A stretch of 64,000 bases of DNA, taken from the NCBI GenBank assembly GCA_025331565.1, contig JAFREQ010000030.1, positions 4,960,001-5,024,000 of the forward strand, read 5' to 3'. The stretch's first letter is position 1. Each line of letters opens with the position of its first letter. This DNA comes from Holacanthus passer (Eukaryota > Chordata > Actinopteri > Pomacanthidae). The notes below the pieces were generated by a model. It saw nothing but the letters and a program-made list of their open reading frames with translations. It had not been told where the DNA came from and made no database searches. Shown piece after piece: positions 47,201 through 60,400 of this stretch. A program made the position numbers and the translations under genes.

Positions 47201-49288
47201 CACCACGCTCCAGCCCCAGTCTGATTATCAAAAGTTATGTTGGGTTACTTCAGAGTGTGAAGTCTGAGTTTCATCCCTACAGGGCATCAGTTATGCAATC
47301 ATAAATAAAACAATTTCTTGTTTGATCAGTCACTAACCATGAGGACCGGTTGCATTTGTTAGGGATGTTTACATCCTCCTCTGCTATGTGTTTTAAAGGA
47401 AATGGTACCGTAAGTGCTGCACTTGAACAGTACTTACTACACTTGTCATAACATGCTTGTGACGATCTACACACCAAAGCCTGAGAGGATTAAGTTAATA
47501 CTCCTACTGAATATCCAATATCCAAACTGTACTAAATGAGGAAGCAATAGTTGCTCCCATCAGCTCCAAAGATTATTTTTTCTTTATTACTAAAATTGGA
47601 TAAGCCATATATTTTTTTTAGTATCAAAAAGATTTGTGGTGCTCACCGGACAAGGTCCATGCCCAGCAGAGCCTCTTCAGGGGTGACGGGCTCTCGGGTC
47701 CAGACAGCCTCATTCCCAATACAGACTCCCTGGTCATTGGCTCCCATTTCAGCCCCCCACATCCAGGCAGGCTTGCTGAGGATGACAGCGTGGGTCTGCT
47801 CCACCTGAGGGATCTGGATGTATGTGCACTGCAGGCAGAAATGAGTGAGTGACAGTTAAGTCACATTGCATTGCCCAACAATTTCAGAGTTATGTGGATG
47901 TGATACAGTATGCAGGGCTGACACTCTTGTAATGCACAGACATTGCATTAATCACCAGGATATATAAAGCTGAACACTCAAAGCCAGTCATTTCAAAGCC
48001 ACTTTCCACATCAGTGAAACTCAAAGGGCAAAATTACATCCTACTGCCAAACATAAATGTATCTTATAACCCCCTGCTTGACAGATCTGTGTTCCGTATT
48101 TCAATAATCTATGCAGCAATATCATCATATAAATATGGCCTCTCTGAGACATCAATCAAGATATTAATCTTCAGACTTAACAGTAATGAAAGAGAGAAAG
48201 AGAGAGTGAGGAGTGTTATGATTTTAAACTTATATTGCATTTTAAGATCAGACATTTTCAGAGTTGTGTGCAGAACATAAATCTTTGTATCGCAACTGGG
48301 TGAGAGGTTGAATGTATTCCCCTGCTTGTATGAAATTAAAGGGCTGGTTCTCATAAATGACTTACACTGTCCGACCGTATCTGTGGCTGATATTGGTTCA
48401 ATGCTATACAGGAAAACGTTATTATCAGATGTGTTAATTGGAGCCTGACTTTAAGAAAACTACCCATTTTCTATTTATGGCAACAGGTTGTAAGTTTACC
48501 CTTTGGCTTTGATGTTGAGGGAAAAAATGACAACTTTCATCTACAGAACAAGCTCTCAAGAGTTTACATAGGGACTATTTCTTGTGTAAAAATGATTCTA
48601 CTGAAACTTGTTTACAGTGAGGACTGAGTGACCAGGACACCGTTTCTCAAAAGACACATGCTGATTATATAAATGCATTTTTTTTAATGCCGTGAGCACC
48701 ACAAAGATAATGTCGTTCACCTCCCCTGTATTTCGACAGAGGCAGAACTCTCAGAAACAGATATGTCAAAAACCTGGACAAACAAAACCAAAGCTGCACA
48801 AAGGATTTAATCAGTGGGTTAAAACTTTCACTTCCTTTCCCTTAAACATTAACAGGAAAGAATGTTTCGACAGAAAGTCCCCATGTAAATATTTACCATC
48901 CTGTTGAAAAGTACTATCTCAGACAGGGTTATTGTGAATGTAATGTAATGCAGTAATGCAATGAGTAAATATATGATTTGAATCTTTTTATTCCAAAATA
49001 ATTTGCTGCAATGTAGATGTGGAAGTATGCAGAATGTCTGTTTGTATTTCAGTGGTGCATGGTTGTCAGTCTGCTGTACCAGCAGCAGTGGTGCTGGGGG
49101 ACTGCAGGAGTCCAGGGCTGCTTTACCTCCAGCATGGAGCCTGGAGGGTGAGCCGCTGCGGGGTAGTGGGCCACCTCCTGCACCTCATCCCGGGGCCGGT
49201 CCGAGTTCTTCCCAAAAATCACGTGGTCATCGCGAGAGCCAGGGGGCAAAGACACAAAACAGTCACATGACATGGGAGCCTCTGCCAT
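41266..49288 (-). CDS. scrn2: Secernin-2, peptidase C69 family
   Basis: Secernins are cytosolic Ntn-hydrolase-fold proteins of peptidase family C69; secernin-1 affects mast-cell exocytosis and the role of secernin-2 is poorly known. Exons (descending): 49127-49288, 47647-47828, 47021-47220, 44943-45158, 44690-44855, 43151-43331 and 41266-41418. All junctions are GT-AG with matching phase, giving 419 residues (human SCRN2 is about 425). The N-terminus MAEAPMSCDCFVSLPPGSRD holds the conserved nucleophile-region cysteines. FGKNSDRPRDEVQEV, WGAEMGANDQGVCIGNEAVW, EALLGMDLVRLGLERG, ITGLLEQHGQGG, VLETAGRL and VFSPENP follow the family order. GNEAVWT, APFSYH and MDSGGF choose SCRN2 over SCRN1. The end DLFFDCVDTEIKFYQ resembles the SCRN1 C-terminus. 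The first coding exon follows a 5' UTR intron (acceptor just before 49290). Confidence 0.93.
44179..44216. repeat. AT-rich inverted repeat
   Basis: AATTCAAGT and ACTTGAATT flank a TATATA-rich centre, in a scrn2 intron. Confidence 0.7.
45600..46050. repeat. High-copy percomorph dispersed repeat
   Basis: Lies in a scrn2 intron. It contains 'gcaaatcttagcatgctaac', 'actttatacctgctaaacag' and 'gttagcattgacattgtgat', the same family as 15445-16000 in opposite orientation. Confidence 0.65.
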
Positions 49289-49449
49289 CCTGCAACAAAC
49301 AGAGACACAGCCAACAAAAAGGGTGGGAAAGGGTTAGAAGTCTGGCTGGTGGTGGAGGAGGAATTAAAAGTGATGTCAGTGATTCAGACGAGTAACTACC
49401 TCATGTAAACAATCTGATTTTCAAACCAATCATAAGAGTCTGACAATGT

Positions 49450-50060
49450 GTTTGACATCCAGCACGAGTGAGCCCACACCCTTTCTGACCATAATGTGCA
49501 TGTGTGGAGTGAAGAGGAAGAGTGTGTTTCCACTCCCCACCCAGCTCTCACACACACACACACACTCAGCCCCGGTTCCGAGCACACACACTCAGTCCTC
49601 TCACACGCGGATTAGGAGGCAGTCTTGTGCCGGGCACTTTGTTGACTGTAATCTCCACAAATCCCACCGCCACCTTGCTTTATTATCGCTCGCATTTGCG
49701 ACCCGTGAATCGCTTTCAAACCGGAAATTATGTCGCCCAAGCACAGTGACGGCAGGTGCAGCCAGTGGCGGAGCTCGGGCCGGAGCTCGGCCGGAGCTCA
49801 GCCCTGGTTGGAGCGACGAGGCCCGGCTGAGCTCTCTGTCACCCCGCGCCTCTCTCCGGAGCGCCTGTCGCTGCCTGTCATTCCGCCTTTAATCAGGGGG
49901 TTGAGTAAAACAGTGAACCTGAGGGGTGGTTGTCTTGTAAACTAGATCTAGTGTGTGTGAGAGAGCTGCTGTAGAAAAATGTTTACCTTTTTTTCAATGG
50001 TGAGAGCGCGCGGCCGGCTGGGAGGAGAAGGCAGGTTGTAGAGAGCGGGTCACGTGACCG
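49450..50060 (-). promoter_or_regulatory. CpG-rich promoter region of scrn2
   Basis: A GC- and CpG-rich stretch (49600-49900 densest) upstream of the first coding exon. On the minus strand a GTAAAC donor near 49984-49989 ends a likely non-coding first exon starting around 50000-50060. The perfect palindrome GTCACGTGAC (50049-50058) is an extended E-box identical to the CLEAR-type site used by TFEB/TFE3 and also bindable by USF. The long plus-strand open frame here is a by-product of GC content. Confidence 0.6.
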
Positions 50061-52363
50061 AGCAATCCAAAGGTATGTACTTAAAGGTCTCGTCTCTGTC
50101 TGGCCACAAGCTCAGCTCACCGTCTCACACGGGCGTCCAGTCCACACCTGTGAGGAGCTGCACGGCGGGCCTGAATCATGAGGTGGCTCTTCATCATGAG
50201 TCTGCCTCCCCCTCGTCTGTCTGTCTGTCTGTCAAGGCTGCAAACACACAGCCAACACTGGTGAGAAAGCTACATCACTCACATGGGAATCCCTCCAAGA
50301 TACATCCCTCAGAGTTTTATAACCTGCTTATAATGTTAGTTAACAATATATTTTTTAAAACTTTATTTCTGCCCATTCACCACATCTATTGTATTCAGAA
50401 ATAAGAGTGTATAAAACTGTAATTATATGCAAACTATTTGTTTCACCATAGTTGATGATTACCAGCTTCACTTAAACTCATGAGTTCATGTCTGTGTGAC
50501 TCAAAATGATGAGCTGGACAAACGTCTCACCTTGCATTCGCTACAGTAAACAGGTTAACATTTTCATAGGAAACGCTGCTGCCAACTGAGTGGAGGGGGA
50601 GCTCCACCCGTTTCACACATGAGGTCCGGTTTGCCCGTCATGCACACTATAACATTATGGCTTTTGTAGCTCTGGGGAGAACACAGTTTGAAAAAATAAC
50701 CCTGATGATGTCATCAGGGTTATGATCGTATGGAGCTGCATTATGGGAAATGTAGGATCCAGTGTTTTAGGAGCTTGACCCATGCTAGAGACTAAAAGTT
50801 AATCGATTTTTACCATTTTTTTTAAAAATCTGTCACGTGGGACTCACCTAACAGGAAGTACAATATTAAATCACTGAAGCAGGCTTTTACCTTCTTCTCT
50901 TTTTCATTAATTTGGAAATTTCCAAATTAAGGAATGTCTTAATTTGCAGGTCAGGGATGAGTGTTTCAGTGTAGATATGGATTCCTGTATATTTCTTGAT
51001 AAGTTAGCATGTGCATGTAGGTACCTATTTGAGAGTATTTAAGGTGTGTATTTACTGTACATACTTTTCTGTTTGCTCTAAGATGAGCCATTTTTTGGAC
51101 TTAAGTCGATCTATAACCAAGGGAAAATGAGACAGGAATAAAACTGATGCACACAACACAAGTTCAGGATGTGTGGCATCAATTCAAACCGTAGCAGTGT
51201 GCCAAACTCAAACAGACAACAAAATGTTGGGTCCCAAAAAAAAGTGGTCTTGTGTCTCAACTTGCCCCATGTTAGGGGTAAGCTGATCCAGCTGAAAGGC
51301 TAAGATGAGCCATTTTAGAAAACAGTAACTAACTATTGTATTAACCAGATTTTAAAGTATAATTCTAAATGAAATCATTAATGATTAAATCTCATGCGAC
51401 TGCACTCTTTAGCTTCTTTACGGGTGTGGAGCCCCTATCTGTTTTTCTTCTGTAATTATGTGGCTTGACGGCGGTTCTCTAAAATATGAAATATAATGTA
51501 ATTGTTAGGATGCCACACTAATTTAAACACCAAATATTTGACTTAACTTTATGTAAACATGAAGCATGGCTCTGGCTCATTTTGCCCCACAGCCACCATT
51601 TGGGAAATGTGCTTAGTCAAGCAACCCAGAGCTACACTTTTGCTAATTCGCTCACAGGTTTTTACACACTGCTGGTTCATCAATTGATCTAATAGAACTT
51701 TTTAAATTTAGATAAATTACTTTTGATGTGAGACTGATTATACCTGATATGTCAAAATAAATTAAACTTGCATGCAAAAAACATTTTTTTGTGAAGAAAT
51801 ATGTTGCCACTTCATCTGCATGGTTCTTCCTTCCAAGATGAAAGTGGAGAATGCAAACTAAATTTAGGGTCATGTGATAAAAAAACTGTGTATGGTTGCC
51901 CAGATACAGGTGGTTGGTCAAATTACCCACTGGCACATCTTACCCCACTCTTCCTTACTTACTTAATTCACCTTTGTCTGTACCTTAACTACTAGTATTT
52001 TATAATCCTTCTTTAGTTAGTATCAAAGTATCAAAAGTAGCAGCAAACGGTGCATTGGAAAGTCTTGCTGATGAATTAAGGAGCAAAGTAAAAAGACAAA
52101 GCATATGATCTGTGTCTGGAGGAGGATAAACACCAACCAAAGGGATTTTTCATAACCTGGCAGTGGAAAAGTTGTTCTTATTAATGGCTTATCTGATCTG
52201 CAAAGCATTAGTAAAAAATGTTTGCCCTTAATAAAGATAATAGAGGAATAAATATTACTGGGTTCTCATTATTACTGATGCACAAGTAAGCAGCATTTAA
52301 TGTTATAATTGGCAGCAGTGAAGTTAAATGGAACTACCTTTTAGACTGTTGGGTAGTTTAATC
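50061..52363. other. Gene-poor intergenic DNA
   Basis: Contains a short GTCT run (50216-50236), the palindrome-bearing repeat at 50690-50830 and otherwise AT-rich sequence. No gene seen. Confidence 0.5.
50690..50830. repeat. Dispersed repeat with 28-bp perfect palindrome
   Basis: Positions 50696-50708 (ATAACCCTGATGA) and 50711-50723 form perfect 13-bp arms around TG. The following 'tgcattatgggaaatgtagg' recalls a common fish MITE-like repeat. Confidence 0.55.
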
Positions 52364-52864
52364 CAGTGGTTGCCAAACGGTGTGCCGTGAGGCAAGTCCA
52401 GGTCTGCCATGGGATTTTGTGACTACACTACATTTTTACTGCAAAATACAACTATACAAAAAGTTATGAATTAATTTTAAATTTGCTGTAGCAGTTCTTT
52501 GTGTGCACTAATTTCCCAATACCGAGGCTAATTCTATACCCTAAAGAAATCCTTTAAAAAACTTTCATCAAAGCAACCCCAGTTTTCACCATTCAGGATG
52601 GTTGGAATTATTTGAGTGTGATACATCGAAGGCCTTGATTGATGCCTAATTTTTTTCCTACCTGCAGTCTGATAACTCTGCCTCTCATTGGCTAGTACTT
52701 GTTGCTTCCATTGCTTAGATGTAATCTTTACATCTTTCTCAACCAGGCATGATGCTCTCTCTCTCTCTCTCTCTCTCTCTCGCACAGATATGAATGCAGG
52801 GGTGCCTTGAAATTTTCACTTGCTCCATAGTTTCCCTTGGGCACAAAAAGTTTGAAAACCACCA
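52364..52864. mobile_element. hAT-type MITE, 501 bp
   Basis: Terminal inverted repeats CAGTGGTTGCCAAAC at the left and GTTTGAAAACCACCA at the right are imperfect complements. They are flanked by 8-bp direct repeats that agree at 7 of 8 positions (GTTTAATC at 52356-52363, TTTTAATC at 52865-52872). The 8-bp duplication and CAGTGG ends fit hAT elements. There is no transposase, and a (TC)n microsatellite lies inside. Confidence 0.75.
52755..52781. repeat. (CT)n microsatellite
   Basis: About thirteen CT units inside the MITE at 52364-52864. Confidence 0.9.
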
Positions 52865-55800
52865 TTTTAATCTTTGACAATGCATTATATTATGTAAATT
52901 GATTGTATGTTTTGGATGAAAAATATAACTATAGCTCTCAAATAAATGTTCATATAATATTTGTTATTATGTTGTTATTATTACTGTAATATATATATTT
53001 CTTTTGCAGTGTCAGAGTCTCCTCTTTTCTGAGGAGTCACACTATTTGGCACTGTGAAAATCACACTACTGGTTTTTACCAGTACTCTGGATCACATGTT
53101 GGCTAATCAGTGTAATTAAAGTTGGGCGAATTCCTGTGTGTCAGTGGGTTTATCGAGTGGGTGTCTCCCATCACTGGTGTTTCATTGAATTATGTTGCTG
53201 ACACTTCCTGTCTGTGGGCTCAGCCTTTCCAGACACACACACTTCCCAACACTTTCCACCTGCTTGTTACACTTCACGCCACTTCATCCTCCAGTTATTT
53301 TAAATGGCTTGAAAACATTTTCAAGCTTACCTCTGGTGATATCTAGCAATGAAAGACATTTTTGGTTTGTCTGGGGTTTTGAATATCTGTCTTTAAGATT
53401 TCTGTCTCCACCCCAGTACATTGGAAGTAATTTATTTTAAAGCTTTGATAATTAAATTTAAAAAATATTTAAAAATTCAACAGCAACATGATATAAGAAG
53501 TGCATTGCTACTGTGGATGACACTTTTAATAGAGGTACTACAGTGGAAAGAAGTACTCAGTTGGAAAGAAACATTTTACTTTTTCAAATGCCATTTTCAG
53601 CCTTTCCTGGTTCCAGACCTCAATTTCTGCCAATGCCACCAATTTATCAATTCTCAGTAATTCAGATAAATCTGTTGTTGTGTTCATTGCTTGTATCTTC
53701 ACACAAGAAACATGATGTCACATAGAGCCAGAAAAATTGTAACATAAGACTGACAAAAGTATATTGGTTATTGTGAATCAGCTACAGAAGTTGAACATAT
53801 GTTGAACAAATGTTAAAGCTGCACTAATAAATATTGTTATATTCAGAATCAAAGTCAGAATAGGTTTATTGCCAAGTAGGTTTTCACATATGAGGAGCTT
53901 GCCTTGGTGTTTTGGTACTGCAAGTCTAGTAGCACAACATAGAAAATATATGTTCAGTTCACAGTATGCATTATAAGGATTATTTCAAGTATACAAGATA
54001 AAGTCCATGTTAAAATGTAATCCAAAAAATATGTGCCCTAATGTAACAAATTGAGTCAGATGGCTTATGACCTTACATTAACAATTAACAATGGATCAGA
54101 TAACAATAGGCCATGAAAATACTGTACACTATACCTGCCCTGCACTAAAAGTCAAAATTAGTAACTAACTAGTAAATATAGTGGAGAATTTAGTTGTTTA
54201 AGAACTAGCAATTCACTCAGGAGTTGGTGGAGACCAAACCTAAAAATTTGATTTATAGTGGCCATAAACACAACTTCAAAAAGTAAATACTAATGTTGCC
54301 CTGCATCTTCTGGAGGTGTAAACAAGCAAGTTTGTCATTAACTTTATAAGGTGATTCAAGGTCAATTTTGTTTTCCAGCTTTAAGCTAACTGCCCTTAGG
54401 AAAAGCTAGCTGAAGCTAACAGCTGACGTGTCCTGTCACTGCTCTTCACAGGTGTATAGATCAGGTCCTAACGCTTGACTGATGGGTTATTCTATCCCTA
54501 TGTTCCGTATTCTAACATTCCAGGGTCGCATTTTCGTACACGCATAGAACAAATCGTTTTTTGCGGTATGAATCGGGCAGCTATGTACACTGAAAATGAT
54601 GCTCATACAATGGATACGTCACTGATTGGTAAGGGAAAGACCTCTTCCCAAACAGAGCTAACACGAACCCCCAAACCAGGACCCTTAAGTGTACTGCATG
54701 TTCATGCACATGATGCATTTGTTCATGCACTGTAGGTGTTTTCATCAAGATGGAGGACAATTATTTTAGCATTTAGCACACCTACGTAGCACACCATTCA
54801 ACACTATGGATGCCATGAACACAGTTTTTTTTTGTTGCTGGGTACCTTACGAAGTAACAAGTAAGCCTCCTGGAGCTCTTTAAAAAAGACAGACTTTCTC
54901 TTCTCTTTGTCCTCTCGTCTTTCTCTTTCTCTTCTTTCTCTTTCTCTTTGACATGACAGCTAAACGTTAGGATACTGACAGGTTCTGTCAGAAAGAGACA
55001 CAAGCATCATGGTCTGTGACTCTGCCTATGACTCATTTGCTAGCAAGAGCCTTGACAACAACACCGATTGATACACATACAGACAAATCAGTGTTGAATT
55101 CAGATGGGTGGTGCATTGTTTTTGTTTTTATATCGGGTTGAGTAATAATGAGTGGGACACAAGATGATAAACGTCTGTGTAAGCACTGAAAACAAGTACA
55201 ATATTATATTTATTATTTTAAATGTGGTGAAAGCCAAGATAATCTTGGAATGAATGAGTTGAAAATCGGAACATTTTAGTATTTTAAAGATGTTCGTTGA
55301 TGTTTGTTATGACACCCAACTTGAAACCAGGACAATCCAGGACGTCTGGTTACCGTAGGCTATAGGTATAATAGGTAATATATTTCCTGGTGATGTGAGT
55401 CAACTAATAACTTAACCTGTGCTAACAATAGATGGTTGAGGATGTGGTTCCTGTCTGCATCTTATAACGTAAACCTGCCCAACTGCATTGCAGTCGCTGA
55501 CAACATTCTTCGAGTCATTCCCAGCATCCAAACCAGACTTCTGTGGCGTCAATAATACTGCTCATCAATATGCATGTCATTAGGCCCCATTCTTAAAACT
55601 GACTCATGTTGCATCTGTCAACTTTTGGTGATGCAATCAGTTTCATGGTAATAGTTCAATAAGTTCACACGCACACCTGAACGCAACCTAGCTGCTCCGA
55701 ATGTGCGACTAATGGTTGTGTTTTGAGATTCAGCACCTGGACCCTGTCGGTGTACAGTTATGCCCAGATTTGTTGGAGGTGTTGAGTCATTTTTTGAAGT

Positions 55801-56600
55801 AACTTGGTGGTGAGTGGTGTTCACTCGTGGCTCACTAGGAATGCTGAGGGCAACAGGAGTGAATTCTTGAGAGGCTTCTGGGAAGACATCCTGTTACCTG
55901 AACAGCACTCGGCTACTTCCACACCCTCCACACCGGCCTTTCATCTCCTGGAGCGTGCTGACAAGCACCGCACATCCTGTCTGCCCTTACACACAAACAG
56001 TAAAAACACCAAGAGAGGTAAACACCCACCTGAGCCAAAGGCAGACACACCCAAGCAAGACCTCGCACACATTTATGGTACACACACGCACACACTCACA
56101 TGCTCGGGCGCAGAAACAAGCACAGACAGAGTGGAACTAAACGGACGAATGAAAAACAAACCTTGTAAATAACCTACACCAATAAATCAAGCCACGTTGA
56201 GAACAAACACTCGTGTTGAATAATGGAGAGATGAAAAATTATTTAAAACGTAGATTAAATCCAGTAAAGTCACAAACAAGATTGGCTATGGATTTTTTGG
56301 CCTTTGCTTATCCTGTAAAAAACATTATATATTTTTTAGATTTAACATCAGCTCCAGTGTGGCAAAATTGTTGTGCTGTTCTTCTGGAAAACTAATCCAG
56401 AAAGTGTATAGTCCTTCCTCAAGTGGGTGAAAATAAGATTTTGAACTATGCAAGTTCAAAGATTGCATCAAATTAACAACTCTGCATCTCGGTTTACTGT
56501 GATATATTTTCAGTTGCGTGGACGAGAGATCCACCGTTCAGCTTGCTTGCTGAACTCACATATCGACGCACACAAGCACACACACAACGCTAAGCCGAAG
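52865..56600. other. Gene-poor intergenic DNA
   Basis: Open frames here lack family features and splice support. The only recognised element is the LINE tail at 53846. Confidence 0.5.
53846..53955 (-). repeat. LINE 3' tail (gattctgattct family), minus orientation
   Basis: 'agaatcaaagtcagaatagg' followed by 'tttattgccaagtaggtttt' is the reverse complement of the tail type at 61384-61466. Confidence 0.6.
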
Positions 56601-57139
56601 ACCTCTCCTAAAGCCACGCAGGCGTCGTAGCCCAGTTTGTAAGCCCTGCCATGTGAAGCGGAGGGCCGGCCGGAGGAAGATGAGGGGTGTTAAGGGACGG
56701 AAACAGCTGGTGAGAAGCCCAGAGGATATTAATCTGAGGGGGGAGACAGGATGGCAGGAGAGGCCGTCTAATAAAGCATGGTATTACTGCTGCAAAGGTG
56801 TGTGTGTATGTGTGTGTAAGTGTCTGTCTGTCTTCCTGGAGGATTACTGATGAGCTAGAAAAAAGCATTGGGTGACTGTGTCCATCTGGCTACCACCAAC
56901 TTTACGGTCTAAATTTAAAAAGTTCCCACATCTTAAAACAACTCTGAGGACAGTTTTGGTTCAAGTGCTCTGTTTATAGCTTTTAGGCAATCTGTGATCA
57001 TCTCCAGTTCATCCGATAAATCCGGCAAGGCACATTTCAAGTTTTACAACCCTTCACACACTCAGAAATAAGGGTTTTTGAAAATTAGATAAAATAAAGC
57101 AATCCAAATTTTCTCTGAGCAATTAAAGTTCCGGTTAAA

Positions 57140-57450
57140 AGGCAGAGGTGGAAGATGGGAGGGGAAGCTGGGCGGCATCAGTCGCACAGACAGTAATGAC
57201 GGCGCCACTGCTGTTTAACAATCAAAGATGGGAGGCGGGGGCTCACAAGGAAGTCTCTCCTCGAAAAATACAGGTGTTTGGTACAATCAAAGCGCAGCTT
57301 GCAGAAATGACTGGGTTTGAAGTTGAAAGGGGAGGCAGGAGGAGAGGGGGGCCGTTGTGGTGAGTGAGTGCCTGTATGAGAAAAAAAAGTGACTCAGAAG
57401 ACAACTGTGGGCTGGTCTCTCCTCCGGGATTTTGAATAATTAACAAGGAT
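57140..57450. promoter_or_regulatory. GC-rich candidate enhancer with paired TCF/LEF-like motifs
   Basis: Against AT-rich surroundings this block is GC-rich. It holds two ACAATCAAAG motifs (57218-57227 and 57283-57292), matching the TCF/LEF core ATCAAAG. No splice or coding support was found. The regulatory role is inference. Confidence 0.3.
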
Positions 57451-60400
57451 AAGGAAGTTGAATACTAGGTGCTTACTGTTTACTTTGTTTGGATTTTTTT
57501 CTGCCTCTGGAGGGGAAGTGAGGCTTTAGCCGGCCTAGCTCTCTGGAGGCTGGCGTGTTGGCAGGAGGATTTGTCTGGGACACCAGTGTGGTTCCCGTGG
57601 GACTAGAGGGAAGTCAAACCAGCCAGAGGCCAGTGAATCAGAATCAGAACCAACGTTATATGGTGGGAATCTTGTATACAAAACACTTATCCCTTAAGGA
57701 AAGTCCCAAGTTGTACACACAGAAATACAGTCACAGACAAAGTATGAGCTCCAGAACTCAGATTGATGTCTCCTGTAATCCGTTTTGACCTTAAGGGGAA
57801 CAAAACCAAAGGTTAAAAAACTTGTTCCTGACTAATTACTGTAATTAAAAATACAATAGATATTAAAAAGCAATGATACAGTATGTTCAGGGTGTGAAGG
57901 ACATAGGCATATAGTTCCAGCAATAAAAACTCTTTCCATTCCGTAAATTCCATTAAGGGCTAGTCATTTATAACCATTAAATCAATAGTTTTACATTTGG
58001 AAAGACATTTAAGTGTTTTCTTGCCGAAAGATTGATACCACCTTCATGTCTCTGCATTAACTATGAAGCTGCCAATAGCCGGTTAGCTCAGTAAAAAGAC
58101 TGGAAACAGGGATAAACAGCCAGCCTGGCTCTGTCCAAAGGTAACAACCCCAGTGCCAGCACATTGATTGACAGGCATGTTTAATCTGTCCAAAACCCAA
58201 AGTGTGTTATGTGCTGGACTATTTCTTGGCCAGTTGCAGTGATGCCCTACTAACCCCTGTCTACATTTGATTTTCAGTATGAATTAAATAAAACAAGATA
58301 TGACATGTGAACTGGTAGACAGGTTTTTATAGCGTACAGACATGACATGACATCTAACCAAGCAGAAAACATTGAACTTTTAATGAATGGGCATAAAAGT
58401 TCATTCTTGATCTTGGAGACAGTAGTTTGACAGAGAAAAAAAAATTCTCAGTCTACTCATTTGATTTTTCAAATGCATCTCATGGTCTTCTTTAGTGGAT
58501 GGGCTTTTCTCAGTTATGTGGAGATAGTTCAGTTAACATTAAATTATTTTTTTCAGGTAGCTTTTCACCATTCTGGTCCTACGATGCTGTGCCTCAACTG
58601 CACACAAGCACAAAAATGTACACTGTAAAAGTCACAAAATTTCAGAAAGGTAGACTGTATTGTCATTTTTTGAATCTGGTGTTGATACACTATTGTCCCA
58701 CAGTGTAACTCAATTAAAATGAACCAAAAAAAGTTGATAGTGGAGTGGCAGCAGCTGCTTACAAAGACCCAAAAATAAAGTAATGAATGAATGCCTGTCA
58801 AAATATTCCCATCAGCGTTTATGACGCTTTCAAAATTGAATTTGTTTGTGTGTTCCAAAATTCCAATTTGATTGACACCTGGAAGCACGCATCTTGAATA
58901 ATTTCCTCATAGTACAATACTATATGGAGCATTTGTGTGCCAAAGCAGTACAATGTTGACATTAACACATTGTGTGTGCTTTCTAGTGCGACGAGTGAGA
59001 AGTATCCTGTTCTGTGCATGGGGTTGGTCTGAACAGCGTTAACACAGAAAGGTCAAAGGTGCTGCAGTCATATAAATAGAAGTTACTTCATCACAATGAA
59101 ATTCACAAGGATTTTGCTGGACTGATGACAAAAGTAAATGTCGGTACTTCAGGAAAAGCCTCCTTGTAAGAGTGTTTAAAGAACCACAAACATTTTCATG
59201 TACACACAGCATAAATTCTTATACAAAAAAAATATGTAAGCAGTAACAGACAAAAAAACTGTCAAACAAGCTATCTAAACACATTTAAATCATTAGGAGA
59301 ATTTGTAAACCCCTACTTGAAATTGCACTGTAATTAAATGTTATTAAGCAGTCTCTTTCTGATTGTGCTGCATTGTATTCATGAGGAAATATGCTTGACT
59401 ATTTAAAGATGTCGGTAAACAACATTTAGACGTGGTGTGTGGTCTTCAATTCAGTGGCCTGATCTCCTCTACGTGTACAGGTACATTATACTGAAACATG
59501 AGATACTGAGACATTATACTAATTTTAATTTTGACTAAGATTCACATGTATCTGCAAAGTATGTGTAAATTTTCTACATGTGAATATCCTTGCAGTTATT
59601 TCAGAATGCTCTTTGATGTGCTAAAATCTAAGCAGAGGTTTGGTACCGTTGCTGGTCAAGTAATGTGTTGAAGGAAACAACATTTCCTGATTAGCGTGAT
59701 CACTCTTTGCGACTGGAAAGTGTGTATAAATCTATAAAGGTGCGTGCTCAATCAGGACTTTGTCAATATTTGCTGATCGCTGGTCGTTCCATTATGTGAT
59801 CGTCATGTAATCAGTTCAAACTCAGCATTTGCAACATGCTTCTTCAGAGAAAGAGGAGCAGAGGGGGTAGGAAGTCACTTCCCGCCGGCCTGTCTGTGGT
59901 CTGTGTTTGTCAGTTGATTTGAAGCTGCTCCACCAACATGCTGTGACAGGAAAGGAATTAACTCAGCAAGGAGACAAAATAAAAGAAAAAGGCCTCAAAG
60001 GAAGATGATGTTAAAAACTATTAAATGTGTGATGCACATTCAAAGCCACTGCAGTCCATTAAGCTCTGACATATTACAAGACTCAGAAGCTGGAAGAAAT
60101 TGAACATTTGCCAAGTATTTTCAGCCTTTGTAGCAGTTCAATCGTCACACTGTACACAGTTCACACTAATGTGAGATACTGTTTCTCTGAATGGTTCAGA
60201 TCGTTTGATAAGCAGAACTGGCGTGTGTTTTCTGCAAAGTAAGATCTTCAGATTTGTGTACTGTGCCTGTGTTTTGGCCCGGGCCAAACCACCTCGCAGG
60301 AGTGTCCGCAATCAAAGGATTTCCAGGACTCAACTATCTGATTCACAGGCTGCAGTCACTGCACTGACCAGGTTACTGCACCACTCCTGTACAGTGGAAA

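Noticed and set aside
49446..49892. 148-codon plus-strand frame in the scrn2 CpG island, and ATG at 49730 (MSPKHSDG)
   Set aside because: CpG-rich DNA lacks stop codons by composition. No downstream exon or family motif supports a plus-strand gene here, although a divergent first exon is not excluded.
55804..56172. 122-codon plus-strand frame
   Set aside because: Low-complexity His/Thr-rich translation of CA-rich sequence, with no domain and no splice context.
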